The notes beneath the pieces are model-generated. The model was not told where the DNA came from. It was given only the letters and a program-made list of their open reading frames with translations, and did no database searches. This document shows positions 28,829 through 37,656 of a DNA stretch of 63,744 nucleotides, piece by piece. The stretch is from Lyngbya aestuarii BL J (GTDB lineage: Bacteria > Cyanobacteriota > Cyanobacteriia > Cyanobacteriales > Microcoleaceae), in NCBI RefSeq assembly GCF_000478195.2, contig NZ_AUZM01000035.1, forward strand, positions 1-63,744, given 5' to 3'. A program made the translations under genes and the position numbers. Positions within the stretch are counted from its first letter, which is position 1, and each line of letters starts with the position of its first letter.

Positions 28829-29569
28829 ATGTCTAGTCAGACTCAGGGAAATGATTCTGAGGGAATGGAAGTTCCCCAAATACCATCACGACTGTTGTTG
28901 GTTGATGATGAACCGGGACTCAGAGAAGCCGTCCAAGCTTACTTAGAAGATAGCGATTTCACCGTTGATGTGGCGGGTAATGCGCGCGAAGGTTGGGAAC
29001 TGTTACAGCAAAATTTACCCGACTTAGTTATTACCGATATTATGATGCCAGAAGTCGATGGTTATCAGTTCCTCAAACAAATGCGCGAAGATCCCCAGTT
29101 TAAAGCTTTACCTGTGGTTTTTTTAACCGCTAAGGGGATGACAACCGATCGCATTCAAGGCTATCAAGCTGGTTGTGATGCTTATCTTTCTAAACCGTTT
29201 GATCCTGAAGAATTGGTTGTCATCGTCAAAAACTTGCTTGAACGTCGAGCGGTGGCGACCGCCAGTAGTTCCGATGGAAATCCTGATATTGCCGCCTTAG
29301 CAGGTCAAATTGCTCGGATTGAGAATATGCTAAAAGGTAAAAGTGGGATCACTCCAACTCCACCCCCGATTAAGATTGATTTAACGCCTCGTGAACAGAG
29401 TGTGTTAGATTTGGTGGCTCAAGGATTAATGAATAAAGAAATTGCCCGTCGCTTAGAAACCAGTGTTCGTAATGTTGAGAAATATGTGAGTCGTTTGTTT
29501 ACAAAAACCGGAACAAATAGCCGCACGGAGTTAGTTCGTTATGCTCTAGAACATGGTTTAACTCAGTAG
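28829..29569 (+). CDS. rre1: Response regulator with LuxR-type HTH, Rre1/Ycf29-like
   Basis: A 246-residue two-domain regulator from the ATG at 28829 (a GTG at 28790 could add 13 residues). The receiver begins RLLLVDDEPGLREAVQAYLED with the phospho-acceptor in VITDIMMPEVDGYQFLKQM; the C-terminus is a LuxR/NarL HTH (LTPREQSVLDLVAQGLMNKEIARRL). Sequence and architecture match the cyanobacterial Rre1 and plastid Ycf29 group, a stress-responsive transcription factor working with the kinase Hik2. The gene name is from memory of the family, not from a search. A short proline-rich linker separates the domains. Confidence 0.7.
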   Translation: MSSQTQGNDSEGMEVPQIPSRLLLVDDEPGLREAVQAYLEDSDFTVDVAGNAREGWELLQQNLPDLVITDIMMPEVDGYQFLKQMREDPQFKALPVVFLTAKGMTTDRIQGYQAGCDAYLSKPFDPEELVVIVKNLLERRAVATASSSDGNPDIAALAGQIARIENMLKGKSGITPTPPPIKIDLTPREQSVLDLVAQGLMNKEIARRLETSVRNVEKYVSRLFTKTGTNSRTELVRYALEHGLTQ

Positions 29570-29667
29570 ATCAATACTTTGAATGAACAGTGAGGGGACA
29601 GGAAAAAAGACGGGTCACTGAAGGACTGCATAACTGATAACTGTAAAAGCTGTTCCCTACTCTAATT

Positions 29668-30306
29668 TTACCAAATTACCGTTAAATATAATACAAATCC
29701 AGGTAATATACTTTCTCCTGATAATAGTGTAGGATTTTCTAAAATTTCTACTTCTTGACCCGAGCGATATACTTCTACTTGTTTAGTTTTAGGATCAATT
29801 AACCAACCCAATTTTGCTCCATTCTCTTGATATTCTTTCATCTTATCTTGTAGGGTTTTGAGACGATTGGCTTCGCCAGTGCGCTCCGCGCAATCACTGG
29901 CTGACCTCAATTCCACCACAAAATCAGGACATAACGGTAAAAACTTTTCTCGTTGTTCTTGGGTTAAACTCTCCCAACGTTCGCTTTGAATCCAAGACGC
30001 ATCAGGAGAGCGAATGGGCGTAGCCCACGCTTCGCGAACGGCACCATTTGGAAGTTTAAAACCTCCCGAAGAATCAAAAGCTTTTCCTAAATTATTTTGA
30101 CGACTCCAAGCTTGCAATTGATAGGATAATTCAATATTGCGGTTGCTGGTTTCTCCTCCGGTTGGTGACATAATCACTAAAATTCCTGATGCTGTGCGTT
30201 CAAATTGAAAATCTCGATTTTTGTGACAAAGATCAAAAAATTGATCGTCACTTAAATCAATCATTAATTCCAGAGGAGTCGGTAAGTTAATAGTCGTCGA
30301 ATTCAT
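29668..30306 (-). CDS. Uma2 family endonuclease-like protein with two in-frame insertions
   Basis: A 212-residue protein of the Uma2 family (PD-(D/E)XK-like fold, very abundant in cyanobacteria, function poorly known). Family blocks seen: ISYQL-like NIELSYQLQAWSR, GGFKLPNGA, RSPDASWI, CPDFVVELRS, LKTLQDKMKEYQENGAKLGWLIDP. Catalytic acidic residues are in SPDASW and DFVVELRS. Two short extra peptides interrupt conserved blocks: REAWATPI inside NGA/RSPDAS, and CAERTGEAN inside RSASD/RLKTLQ. Both correspond to hairpin-forming dispersed repeats in the DNA (29875-29901, 30013-30040) whose lengths keep the frame. Whether the protein is still functional is unknown. Confidence 0.82.
   Translation of the reverse strand: MNSTTINLPTPLELMIDLSDDQFFDLCHKNRDFQFERTASGILVIMSPTGGETSNRNIELSYQLQAWSRQNNLGKAFDSSGGFKLPNGAVREAWATPIRSPDASWIQSERWESLTQEQREKFLPLCPDFVVELRSASDCAERTGEANRLKTLQDKMKEYQENGAKLGWLIDPKTKQVEVYRSGQEVEILENPTLLSGESILPGFVLYLTVIW
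29875..29901. repeat. Small palindromic repeat inserted in the Uma2 gene
   Basis: GCCAGTG and CACTGGC at the ends form a 7 bp stem, with GCG/CGC pairing inside. It encodes the extra CAERTGEAN peptide. The GGCGAAGCC core recurs at 59415 in the MITE-like element. Confidence 0.65.
30013..30040. repeat. Second small palindromic repeat inserted in the Uma2 gene
   Basis: TGGGC (30015-30019) pairs with GCCCA (30023-30027) and CGC (30028-30030) pairs with GCG (30034-30036), a double mini-hairpin common among dispersed repeats of filamentous cyanobacteria. It encodes the extra REAWATPI peptide. Confidence 0.6.
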
Positions 30307-30392
30307 TAATTGATTCCTCGATCAATCTAGGTTGAATTTTAGAGCAGTCGCGGTTGGCAATTCGGACACCCGTAATCCTGTCAAACTATAGT

Positions 30393-30456
30393 GAAGATGC
30401 GAGTTTTATTTTTGACCTGACGACTTCTGCTATAACCTTTAATATAGCAGTTTTTT
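30393..30456 (+). ncRNA. Candidate small RNA ended by the orphan terminator
   Basis: A possible extended -10 box, TATAGT, lies at 30387-30392, which would put a start near 30398 and give a transcript of roughly 60 bases ending at the terminator. No good -35 box is visible. Only a seven-codon frame lies inside. Existence is inferred from the terminator alone. Confidence 0.3.
30427..30456 (+). terminator. Strong plus-strand terminator without an upstream gene
   Basis: CTGCTATA (30427-30434) pairs perfectly with TATAGCAG (30443-30450), loop of eight bases, then TTTTTT (30451-30456). The nearest upstream plus-strand gene ends 860 bases away and an opposite-strand gene lies in between, so it probably ends a short untranslated transcript. 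Confidence 0.75.
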
Positions 30457-30651
30457 GAACCTCTAATCGTGGGGATGTCAATAATTGAGTTGCGAATTTA
30501 TACACAATGTTTCTTTTAGGAGTTATAGAATTGATTCGATTTTTGAAGAAAACTTACATATATTTAAGATTTATTTGACTTCTACCCGATTGATGAAGCG
30601 ATTTGTTAGTTTAAAGGTATAAGTCCTGATTACATCATATAACATTCTGTC

Positions 30652-30765
30652 ATGAAAACTTCCAAACCTTCTTTCTGGGAAACTGAATCTCTGACCAAAA
30701 CCTTTCTTTTGGTGATGTTTTTGATTGCATTTCTAATGATGATGATTATGGGAGGTGGAAGCTAA
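30652..30765 (+). CDS. Unannotated 37-residue single-pass membrane protein
   Basis: The frame MKTSKPSFWETESLTKTFLL continues into a strongly hydrophobic, Met-rich helix (FLIAFLMMMIMGGGS) and stops at 30763-30765. A short charged N-terminus and one membrane helix are typical of small subunits of photosynthetic or respiratory complexes, but the sequence matches none I know (PsaM, PetM, PetN, NdhP and NdhQ were considered). There is no good Shine-Dalgarno. A GTGGTCAGT/ACTGACCAC hairpin lies 84 bases downstream. Confidence 0.5.
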   Translation: MKTSKPSFWETESLTKTFLLVMFLIAFLMMMIMGGGS

Positions 30766-30848
30766 AATCATCAATATATCCTCAAAATAGACTCTCTCAA
30801 TTCTGTTTTCTATTCCATTAATTATCCCTCCCTTGATTAGATTAATCA

Positions 30849-30876
30849 GTGGTCAGTGAGAACGGTGACTGACCAC
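30849..30876. terminator. Hairpin between the small membrane protein gene and the PHP gene
   Basis: GTGGTCAGT (30849-30857) pairs perfectly with ACTGACCAC (30868-30876) around a ten-base loop. A T-run follows 22 bases later on the plus strand (TTTTTTTT from about 30898). It could end transcription from either side. Confidence 0.45.
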
Positions 30877-30942
30877 ATATCAATAATAAACCCCTGATTT
30901 TTTTTGGTTGTTTCCCCACATCAACTCAATCAAGCTCCTAGC

Positions 30943-31704
30943 CTAGAGGCGCAAGAGAAGATTACACCCATGACTATCAGTACCACAGGTGTGCAGAAGT
31001 CCATACCGATTTGCCAATTGTTTGACTTCTTCGGTAATCTTGGGTGTAGGTTTCCACGGATTTGTATTGCGATAACTGTAGTAGACTTCTACGCCATCAA
31101 CCCCAAAACGAGCAGCTTCTGGAATTAAGGCTTTTGCCGGAGAGCGATAACGCGCCGGATGAGCCAAAACCGCTAAACCCCCCGCTTGATGAATCGCAGC
31201 AATCACATTTTCGGCTCGGTAATGAGAACCCTTGAGCGTATGACCCTGGAGATAGGGCTGTAGACAGATGGCTTGTGGGTTAAAAGCATAAGCGAGAATA
31301 TGCACCTCTACATTCAGTAAACCCGCATTAATTTCTAAGCCAGTCCACAAAGTTGGAGCCGTGGAACTATTTTCAGGATGGCTAGCTTTCCAGGCTTCTA
31401 AGCATCGTTGTGCTTCAGTATACCCTTGGGTTGTATGATGATCGGTAATCGCCAATCCTTTCAAGCCGATCGCAATTGCTTGTTCTATGAGTTGATTCGG
31501 TTTGAGCTGTCCATCTGACTTAACCGTGTGCATATGAAAGTTATAAGAAGACGGACAGCTATTGATGTCAATTGTTTGGAAAACACGCTGAAGTGCAGTC
31601 AGGTTTTGAGCCATTGCATCCGATGATAATTGTTCATCTGCGTTCCCTCTCGGATGAGAGATCCGATCCAATGAAGCAGAAGCCGGAGCCAGGTTAGCAA
31701 ACAT
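30943..31704 (-). CDS. PHP domain phosphoesterase
   Basis: A 253-residue metal-dependent phosphoesterase. PHP motifs: FHMHTVKSDGQLKPN (His-x-His), AITDHHTT (Asp-His-His), LEINAG (Glu), AVLAHPARY (His) and CGTDSHG (Asp-Ser-His) coordinate the trinuclear metal site. Stand-alone PHP proteins of this type (YciV/RNase AM-like, or histidinol-phosphatase-like) cleave nucleotides or oligoribonucleotides; the substrate here is unknown. It follows hetZ on the same strand with a 306-base gap, so it may have its own promoter. The first 45 residues, before the HMH motif, are a variable extension. Confidence 0.82.
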   Translation of the reverse strand: MFANLAPASASLDRISHPRGNADEQLSSDAMAQNLTALQRVFQTIDINSCPSSYNFHMHTVKSDGQLKPNQLIEQAIAIGLKGLAITDHHTTQGYTEAQRCLEAWKASHPENSSTAPTLWTGLEINAGLLNVEVHILAYAFNPQAICLQPYLQGHTLKGSHYRAENVIAAIHQAGGLAVLAHPARYRSPAKALIPEAARFGVDGVEVYYSYRNTNPWKPTPKITEEVKQLANRYGLLHTCGTDSHGCNLLLRL

Positions 31705-32010
31705 GGTGATTTGGATAACTATACTTAATAAACTGTTACTTCAGTGTACTGTATATAATTTGCCCTAGAATAGTTCGGCCTTAACACTAAAACTTTAAAT
31801 TACAAGATTAGAAATTCTTATCAGCAAAACCGAGCATTTTTACTTATCATTTGTTGATGGATTGTTGATCATTAAAAGTTTATTCTTAACCTTGCCGCTT
31901 TTAGGAGGATCGGGGTGAACATGGTAGACCTATTTAGGATGATCGGATAGTGAGACTCTAGCTTTTCTCTCAACGTTATCGCGGTTCACCATGCTCTTAC
32001 CTACCCGATC
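31705..32010. other. Intergenic region between hetZ and the PHP gene, with an inverted repeat
   Basis: AGGATCGGG (31906-31914) is matched by CCCGATCCT (32004-32012) about 90 bases away, and GTGAAC by GTTCAC inside it, so a long RNA fold at the hetZ 3' end is possible. Towards the PHP gene a plain AT-rich promoter region is all that is seen. Confidence 0.35.
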
Positions 32011-33231
32011 CTATGCGTTAGCACCGTTACGATAGGCAAAAGCCAAGTCTAAAAGTTTTGCCCACCGCTTCTGCACTTGCTTCGGCGTACACTTAAGCAC
32101 TTTAGAGATTTCTTTTTCACTTTTTTGCTCCCGCTTAAGTTGCAACAGTTGGCGTTGATTGACTGATAATTGGGTTTTAAAATCTTCCCATTGGCTGGTT
32201 GTCATCCCCAGTTTTTGATTGAGGTCTGCACCTAACCATTCATGAACTAACTTCCAATTGGTCGAACGGGCAAACTTTTCAACATGATACTTAAACCGTT
32301 GTTGGAGATAATCGCGCTGACGAGCGGTTAAACCAAGAGCTTTGTCAATATCACTCGCTTGCATATCCTGCAATTTTAGCATCAGATAATTCACACAGTC
32401 AGGTTGGTCTTGAGATTCCAGATATTGAACTAACTCAGCAACCACCCGTTGACGTAAAACCGCATCTGCGGGGTCTACCGCTTCCGAAACCATTTGTTCG
32501 CGGACTTGTTGCATTGCCGAAGAACGGCTTTGAGCTTCAGCTTCTTCAGTTTTTCCGCCTTCAACCGCCAATTCAATATCAATGGAAGTTTCAGGGGGTT
32601 GACCTTTAGCAAATCCTTGAGCGCGAAGAACAATCAGACGTTGACGGTTACGACCCGGTAAACCAATCTGACGCTTGGCATACTGTTCGGTAAAAGCCAT
32701 ATACTCAGACAGTTCTAACTTGGTGTGAGGGGTGTAGTCTTCTTCGACGTTGTGTTCCCGACGGAAGGCTCGTAAGGACTCGATATAAAATCCTTGTAGG
32801 AAATCTTCGATCAGGGTGTAACGCGCTTGAAAATTGAGTTGAGCCGCAAATGCTGCAATATGACGATAAACCATAGCCGCTAACGTTGAATGCAGTTCAA
32901 CCCGACCTTGCTTAGAACCGAGTTTGTAGTATTGCAAGCACTTTTGTAAGCGATGACGACCTAAATTTAGCTGCCAAGTCCGGATTTCTCCAGAAGATTG
33001 AATACGCTTGCTCTTTTCACAAATGCGTTCAACCTCGAGGGCAATTCGCATCATGATCGCTTGACCACTTGCAGGTCTCATTTGCAAGGTTGTAGACAAT
33101 TCTTCGAGGAGAATATCTGCTAGAGTTTGAGGGTCAAGTTCTTGATCGACTGCAAAGGTGTTTCCAGCTTGAACATCGGAAGTTTGATAGGTGTTGGTAG
33201 CGGGGTTGAAGGATTGGGTATTAGCAAACAT
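32011..33231 (-). CDS. hetZ: HetZ-like heterocyst differentiation regulator
   Basis: A 406-residue soluble protein from the ATG at 33231 (a TTG at 33267 would add 12 residues). Composed almost entirely of helices, it contains LGLTARQRDYLQQRFKYHVEKFA followed by LVHEWLGADL and, near the C-terminus, an HTH-like EKEISKVLKCTPKQVQKRW. These blocks match my knowledge of HetZ, a DNA-binding regulator that acts with HetR in heterocyst commitment. HetZ homologues are also present in filaments that do not form heterocysts, where the role is unclear. PatU, its usual partner, is not adjacent. The 500-base upstream region has a HIP1-centred 18-base palindrome at 33494-33511. Confidence 0.65.
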   Translation of the reverse strand: MFANTQSFNPATNTYQTSDVQAGNTFAVDQELDPQTLADILLEELSTTLQMRPASGQAIMMRIALEVERICEKSKRIQSSGEIRTWQLNLGRHRLQKCLQYYKLGSKQGRVELHSTLAAMVYRHIAAFAAQLNFQARYTLIEDFLQGFYIESLRAFRREHNVEEDYTPHTKLELSEYMAFTEQYAKRQIGLPGRNRQRLIVLRAQGFAKGQPPETSIDIELAVEGGKTEEAEAQSRSSAMQQVREQMVSEAVDPADAVLRQRVVAELVQYLESQDQPDCVNYLMLKLQDMQASDIDKALGLTARQRDYLQQRFKYHVEKFARSTNWKLVHEWLGADLNQKLGMTTSQWEDFKTQLSVNQRQLLQLKREQKSEKEISKVLKCTPKQVQKRWAKLLDLAFAYRNGANA

Positions 33232-33733
33232 TTTCTCTAACCTCAGGGTAATGCACCATTTGCACAAAGCAAAGAGTGAAGGGCAGTGAGAAAGTTGATT
33301 TCTTGTGGATGTCCTGAATCAACTCTCTACACTTTGAATAGTAGGAGCAGACTAAATCGCTTAGGCACTGCGATGTTCCACTCTCTGAGGTAACTGCAAT
33401 TGACCTGAGTTCAAGTATGATCACTTGGAGACAATGCTGTTATTCTCATCACCCTGAAAGCGTTATGATACGAGCGTTTGACATCCTTAACGCCAAGTGC
33501 GATCGCACTTGTTTTAGGCAAGCCATCCTGATTACTAGAGTAGACAATTGATGAACTGGTTCCCTTTGACAGATGTAGAGATAGCCGAAAGGAGTTAATT
33601 TAACCAGTTACCAATTTTTTTCTCATCTCCCCAATTGCTGAACCCTAAACTGTAGTTGGGGGCGGAGGATACACTTTTTGTTGCTTTGTGATTCTCTCGC
33701 CCCGAATTTTACCAGATTAACCCGGTTAACTCT
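33232..33733. other. Intergenic region upstream of hetZ and 3' of the malic enzyme gene
   Basis: About 500 bases with hetZ's promoter region and the 3' region of the malic enzyme gene. The notable object is the 18-base palindrome at 33494-33511. No open frame with coding character and no tRNA was seen. Confidence 0.45.
33494..33511. promoter_or_regulatory. Perfect 18-base palindrome centred on HIP1
   Basis: CAAGTGCGA followed by its exact reverse complement TCGCACTTG. The central GCGATCGC is a HIP1 site, but the symmetry extends five bases further on each side. It lies 263 bases upstream of the hetZ start and could be a regulator site or chance extension of HIP1. Confidence 0.35.
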
Positions 33734-35125
33734 TTAGTTGCGAGCAACACCTTCAGTACGAGCCGTATGAGAAACTGCTCCTGCTACCGCTTGGGCGACT
33801 CGTAGATCGAACACAGAGGGGATAATATGGTCACGAGCCAGATCAGAAGGATTAACCAGGCCCGCGATCGCCACTGCTGCTTCTAAATACATCTTGGTGG
33901 TTAATGTTGTCGCTCGACAGTCAAGGGCACCTCGAAAAATCCCCGGAAAAGCCAGAACGTTGTTAATTTGGTTCGGATAGTCACTGCGTCCCGTTGCCAT
34001 AATCGCCACATCATCCATAATCAACTCGGGTTGAATCTCTGGAATGGGGTTGGCCATCGCAAACACAATCGGGTCTTTTGCCATCGAACGCACCATCTCT
34101 GGAGTCACCACACCCGGAGCGCTCACGCCCATGAATACATCAGTCTCTTTCATCGCATCTGCCAGAGAACCGGACATTTCTACAGCAAATGCTTGTTTTT
34201 GGGGATTGAGATCCGATCGCGAAAGTGAGAGAATCCCCTTAGAGTCACACATAATGATATGACGAACACCTGCTTCTTGCAGTAAACGGGCGATCGCTAC
34301 CCCTGCCGCACCCGCACCATTAATCACAACCCGAACCTCCTCAATGGATTTTTTCACCAGTTTGAGGGCGTTAAATAAGGCGGCTAAACTGACAATTGCG
34401 GTTCCATGTTGATCGTCGTGAAAAATGGGGATATCGAGGATTTCTCGTAGTTTCGCTTCTATTTCAAAACAACGAGGTGCAGCAATATCTTCCAAATTCA
34501 CCCCACCAAAAACCGGGGCTAAATATTTCACCGTGTCGATAATGGCATTGGTGTCTTGGGTATCGAGACAAATCGGAAACGCATCAATACCCCCAAATTC
34601 CTTAAATAACATGGCTTTCCCTTCCATCACGGGTAAAGCACCCCCTGGCCCCAAATTTCCCAACCCTAAAACTGCACTGCCATCGGTAACAATAGCAACA
34701 GTATTTTGTTTAATGGTTAGGTTATAGAGTTCTTGAGGATCGTCAGCGATCGCCCGACAAATTCGGCCGACTCCGGGTGTATAGGCCATTGCCAAATCAT
34801 CTTGAGATTTGAGGGGAATCTTGCTTTCAATGCGAATTTTACCCTGGCGATGAAGATTGAATGTGCGATCATAAACCGAAACCACCTTAAAGTCGGGTAA
34901 GGCTTTGACGGCCTGGACAATTTTATCGGCGTGTTCGCTACTATAGGCATTAACAGTAATCTCGCGAATTGTAGTGTGGCGAGTATACTCAATCAAATCG
35001 ATTTGTCCTAAGTTCCCCCCAACTCCTGCAATGGCTTGGGTGACGCCAGCTAGCATTCCGGCTTTGTTGGGAAGTTCGAGACGAATAGTGACGCTATAAC
35101 TGGGATTAGGTGTTAGATTAGCCAT
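33734..35125 (-). CDS. NAD-dependent malic enzyme with N-terminal ACT domain
   Basis: A 463-residue enzyme that oxidatively decarboxylates malate to pyruvate. Residues 1-85 are an ACT-type regulatory domain (VTIRLELPNKAGMLAGVTQAI); residues about 95-230 are the malic N-domain (AYTPGVGRICRAI, FHDDQHGTAIV), and from about 240 the NAD(P)-binding domain with VVINGAGAAGVAIARLL. The catalytic pair, Tyr in the TPGV block and Lys in the GGVNLEDI area, lies in the expected region. ACT-fused malic enzymes are common in cyanobacteria and Firmicutes. Single gene with a 215-base upstream gap. Confidence 0.92.
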   Translation of the reverse strand: MANLTPNPSYSVTIRLELPNKAGMLAGVTQAIAGVGGNLGQIDLIEYTRHTTIREITVNAYSSEHADKIVQAVKALPDFKVVSVYDRTFNLHRQGKIRIESKIPLKSQDDLAMAYTPGVGRICRAIADDPQELYNLTIKQNTVAIVTDGSAVLGLGNLGPGGALPVMEGKAMLFKEFGGIDAFPICLDTQDTNAIIDTVKYLAPVFGGVNLEDIAAPRCFEIEAKLREILDIPIFHDDQHGTAIVSLAALFNALKLVKKSIEEVRVVINGAGAAGVAIARLLQEAGVRHIIMCDSKGILSLSRSDLNPQKQAFAVEMSGSLADAMKETDVFMGVSAPGVVTPEMVRSMAKDPIVFAMANPIPEIQPELIMDDVAIMATGRSDYPNQINNVLAFPGIFRGALDCRATTLTTKMYLEAAVAIAGLVNPSDLARDHIIPSVFDLRVAQAVAGAVSHTARTEGVARN

Positions 35126-35340
35126 GTTCGTTTACTGTTCATTGATCATTATTATTCAGTGAAAAGTAGCCCGACCTGCTTAATCGTTGGATTTAATTTG
35201 GATTTACTATTTCTAGTCCCGAAAAAGTTCGACTCGTCCATCCCCAAAACTGAGACGTCAACTACCCTTTGGACACCGAAAGCGAAAAATCAATCCGTAT
35301 GTCGTTGACGAGTGTACGCCACAATATTGTTAACGGTCAA

Positions 35341-36144
35341 TTATTTATGAGCGATCGCCAAAAACATGGTAATATCTAGCCAAACTCCATCTGCTGTGGC
35401 TAACGTCTCAATTTGTCTTTGAAACTCTGCTGTTAAGTTTTCTGTTTGTTCGGCTGTGAGTTCAGACAACGGATGTCCGGTTGGGTGTAACCAAGTTCCT
35501 TTCCAGAATTGTTTAGCTTCATCGAGACTGAGAAATCTGCCAAATTGTTCGGTTTTGATTTCAATTTGTGCAAATCCCGCTTGTTGCAATTGATGGTAAC
35601 ATTTTTCTGCACTGCCAACGGGTTCGTGTAAATTCGGTAATAAAATCCCATTATTAGCACAAACCTTCGCAATTAACGGTGTGAAATGAGACGTTTCTGC
35701 ATAAGCCGAAAACGCGATAAACCCATCGGGTTTTAACCAGTGATATCCCTTCGTTAATAGTGCCAGAATATCTTGAAATAAGACAATAGCCGAAGAACAG
35801 AAAATCCCATCAAAATGATTTTCAGGAAAATCAATTGTTTCTACATCCGCTTCGATCAATTGAATATTATTCAAGCCTGCATTTGCTATTTTTCTTCTGG
35901 CTTGATCCAGCATCACCGCAGAAAAATCAACCCCAATGACATCCCCCTCATCCCCAACCTGCGGACTAACGGCGATCGCAATAATAGCCGTACCTGTCGC
36001 CAGATCCAACATTCGCTGTCCGGGCTGAAGTCGCGGTGCCAACTCCACCAGTCGCAACGCCCGTCTGACCGTCAGATTATTATCATAGTTGGTTCGCTGA
36101 TCGTAGCAGGCTTGAATTTCCAGTTGAGGAGAGGAGAGGTTCAT
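35341..36144 (-). CDS. Class I SAM-dependent methyltransferase
   Basis: A 267-residue soluble protein from the ATG at 36144. Motif I is MLDLATGTAIIAIAV near residue 43, motif II VIGVDFSAVML, then LIEADVETIDFPENHFDGIFC, all typical of the UbiE/Methyltransf_11 group. Substrate unknown. It starts three bases after the leuC stop codon (TAG at 36148-36150 on the coding strand), so it is translated from the leuC transcript. A link to leucine synthesis is possible but not known in the family. Confidence 0.85.
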   Translation of the reverse strand: MNLSSPQLEIQACYDQRTNYDNNLTVRRALRLVELAPRLQPGQRMLDLATGTAIIAIAVSPQVGDEGDVIGVDFSAVMLDQARRKIANAGLNNIQLIEADVETIDFPENHFDGIFCSSAIVLFQDILALLTKGYHWLKPDGFIAFSAYAETSHFTPLIAKVCANNGILLPNLHEPVGSAEKCYHQLQQAGFAQIEIKTEQFGRFLSLDEAKQFWKGTWLHPTGHPLSELTAEQTENLTAEFQRQIETLATADGVWLDITMFLAIAHK

Positions 36145-36147
36145 CAA

Positions 36148-37551
36148 CTACAACAACTCCCGCACATCGGTTACTTTACCATTAACCGCCGCCGCCACCA
36201 CCATCGCCGGACTCATCAACAATGTTCGCCCCGTAGACGACCCCTGACGCCCTTTAAAGTTACGATTAGAGGAAGATGCACTAATTTGATTTCCTTGCAG
36301 CTTATCGGGGTTCATCGCCAAACACATCGAACATCCCGCCTCTCGCCATTCAAACCCCGCCGCTTGAAAGATTTTATCGAGTCCTTCGGCTTCTGCTTGT
36401 TTCTTAATGCGTTCAGAAGCTGGAACCACAAAGGCTTTCACCCCATTCGCCACCTGACGTCCTTGGGCAAATTTCGCCGCTTCCCGCAGATCGCTTAACC
36501 GTCCGTTGGTACAACTCCCAATAAAACAAACATCAACTTTTGTACCTTTAATCGGTGTACCGGGCGAAAACTCCATATAACGGTAAGCTTCGGTTGCAAC
36601 ATCGCGATCGCTGATCTCGAAACTCTCTAAACTGGGAATGGTTTCATCGACTGCTATTCCCTGACCGGGTGTAATTCCCCATGTTACCGTCGGAGAAATC
36701 TCTGCCGCATCAAAAATCACCACATCATCATAAACCGCATCGGCATCGCTGTGAAGACTTTCCCACCAACTCACGGCTTTATCCCAATTTTCCCCAATGG
36801 GTGCAAAATCTCTCCCCTGAAGATAGTCAAACGTCACCTGATCCGGGTTAACATAGCCACAACGAGCGCCGCCTTCAATGGACATATTGCAGATGGTCAT
36901 CCGTTCTTCCATCGACATCGCCGCCAGGGTACTCCCCGCAAATTCATAGGCGTAACCCACACCCCCTTTAACGCCCAATTTACGGATAATATGCAGAATC
37001 ACATCTTTAGCATAAACACCGGGACGTAACTCGCCATTGACTTCGATCCGACGAACTTTTAACTTAGAAAGGGCTAAGGTTTGGGATGCCAACACATCCC
37101 GCACTTGTGAAGTCCCTATCCCAAACGCAATCGCCCCAAACGCGCCGTGAGTCGAGGTGTGCGAGTCCCCACAGGCGATCGTCATTCCCGGCTGTGTTAA
37201 GCCTTGTTCCGGGGCGATCGCGTGAACGATTCCCTGATCGCCCGAACCAATATTGTAGAAGCGGATGCCATAGTCTTTACAGCTTTTTTCTAGGGCTTGC
37301 ATCATCTCCTCGGCCAAGATATCCACAAAGGGACGGGCTTGGTTTTCGGTGGGAACGATATGATCGACAGTGGCAACCGTGCGATCGCTATACAATACCT
37401 GTAAATTTCGTTCGCGCAGCATCGCAAAAGCTTGAGGACTCGTGACTTCGTGGATCAGGTGCAAACCGATGAAGAGTTGAGTTTGACCTGAGGGTAAAGT
37501 TCCTACCCTGTGCAAGTCCCAAACCTTATCAAATAGTGTTCCGTTGCTCAT
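36148..37551 (-). CDS. leuC: 3-isopropylmalate dehydratase large subunit
   Basis: A 467-residue aconitase-family enzyme that isomerises 2- and 3-isopropylmalate in leucine synthesis. The [4Fe-4S] cluster ligands are the Cys in [11 protein letters not shown] and the two Cys in [40 protein letters not shown] is the substrate-binding block. Length is normal for LeuC. The small subunit leuD is not in the window. The downstream methyltransferase is spaced by three bases. Upstream the gene is 105 bases from the end of the TpsA gene on the same strand. Confidence 0.95.
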   Translation of the reverse strand: MSNGTLFDKVWDLHRVGTLPSGQTQLFIGLHLIHEVTSPQAFAMLRERNLQVLYSDRTVATVDHIVPTENQARPFVDILAEEMMQALEKSCKDYGIRFYNIGSGDQGIVHAIAPEQGLTQPGMTIACGDSHTSTHGAFGAIAFGIGTSQVRDVLASQTLALSKLKVRRIEVNGELRPGVYAKDVILHIIRKLGVKGGVGYAYEFAGSTLAAMSMEERMTICNMSIEGGARCGYVNPDQVTFDYLQGRDFAPIGENWDKAVSWWESLHSDADAVYDDVVIFDAAEISPTVTWGITPGQGIAVDETIPSLESFEISDRDVATEAYRYMEFSPGTPIKGTKVDVCFIGSCTNGRLSDLREAAKFAQGRQVANGVKAFVVPASERIKKQAEAEGLDKIFQAAGFEWREAGCSMCLAMNPDKLQGNQISASSSNRNFKGRQGSSTGRTLLMSPAMVVAAAVNGKVTDVRELL

Positions 37552-37656
37552 ATCAGACCAGCCTGTATTGCGGGGATTTTACCCTTTCTATCTTTAGATT
37601 TATTGTACCTGATTTATCGGGTAACTCTCCGTTTAATTTTGGAGTTGGTTGCATTT

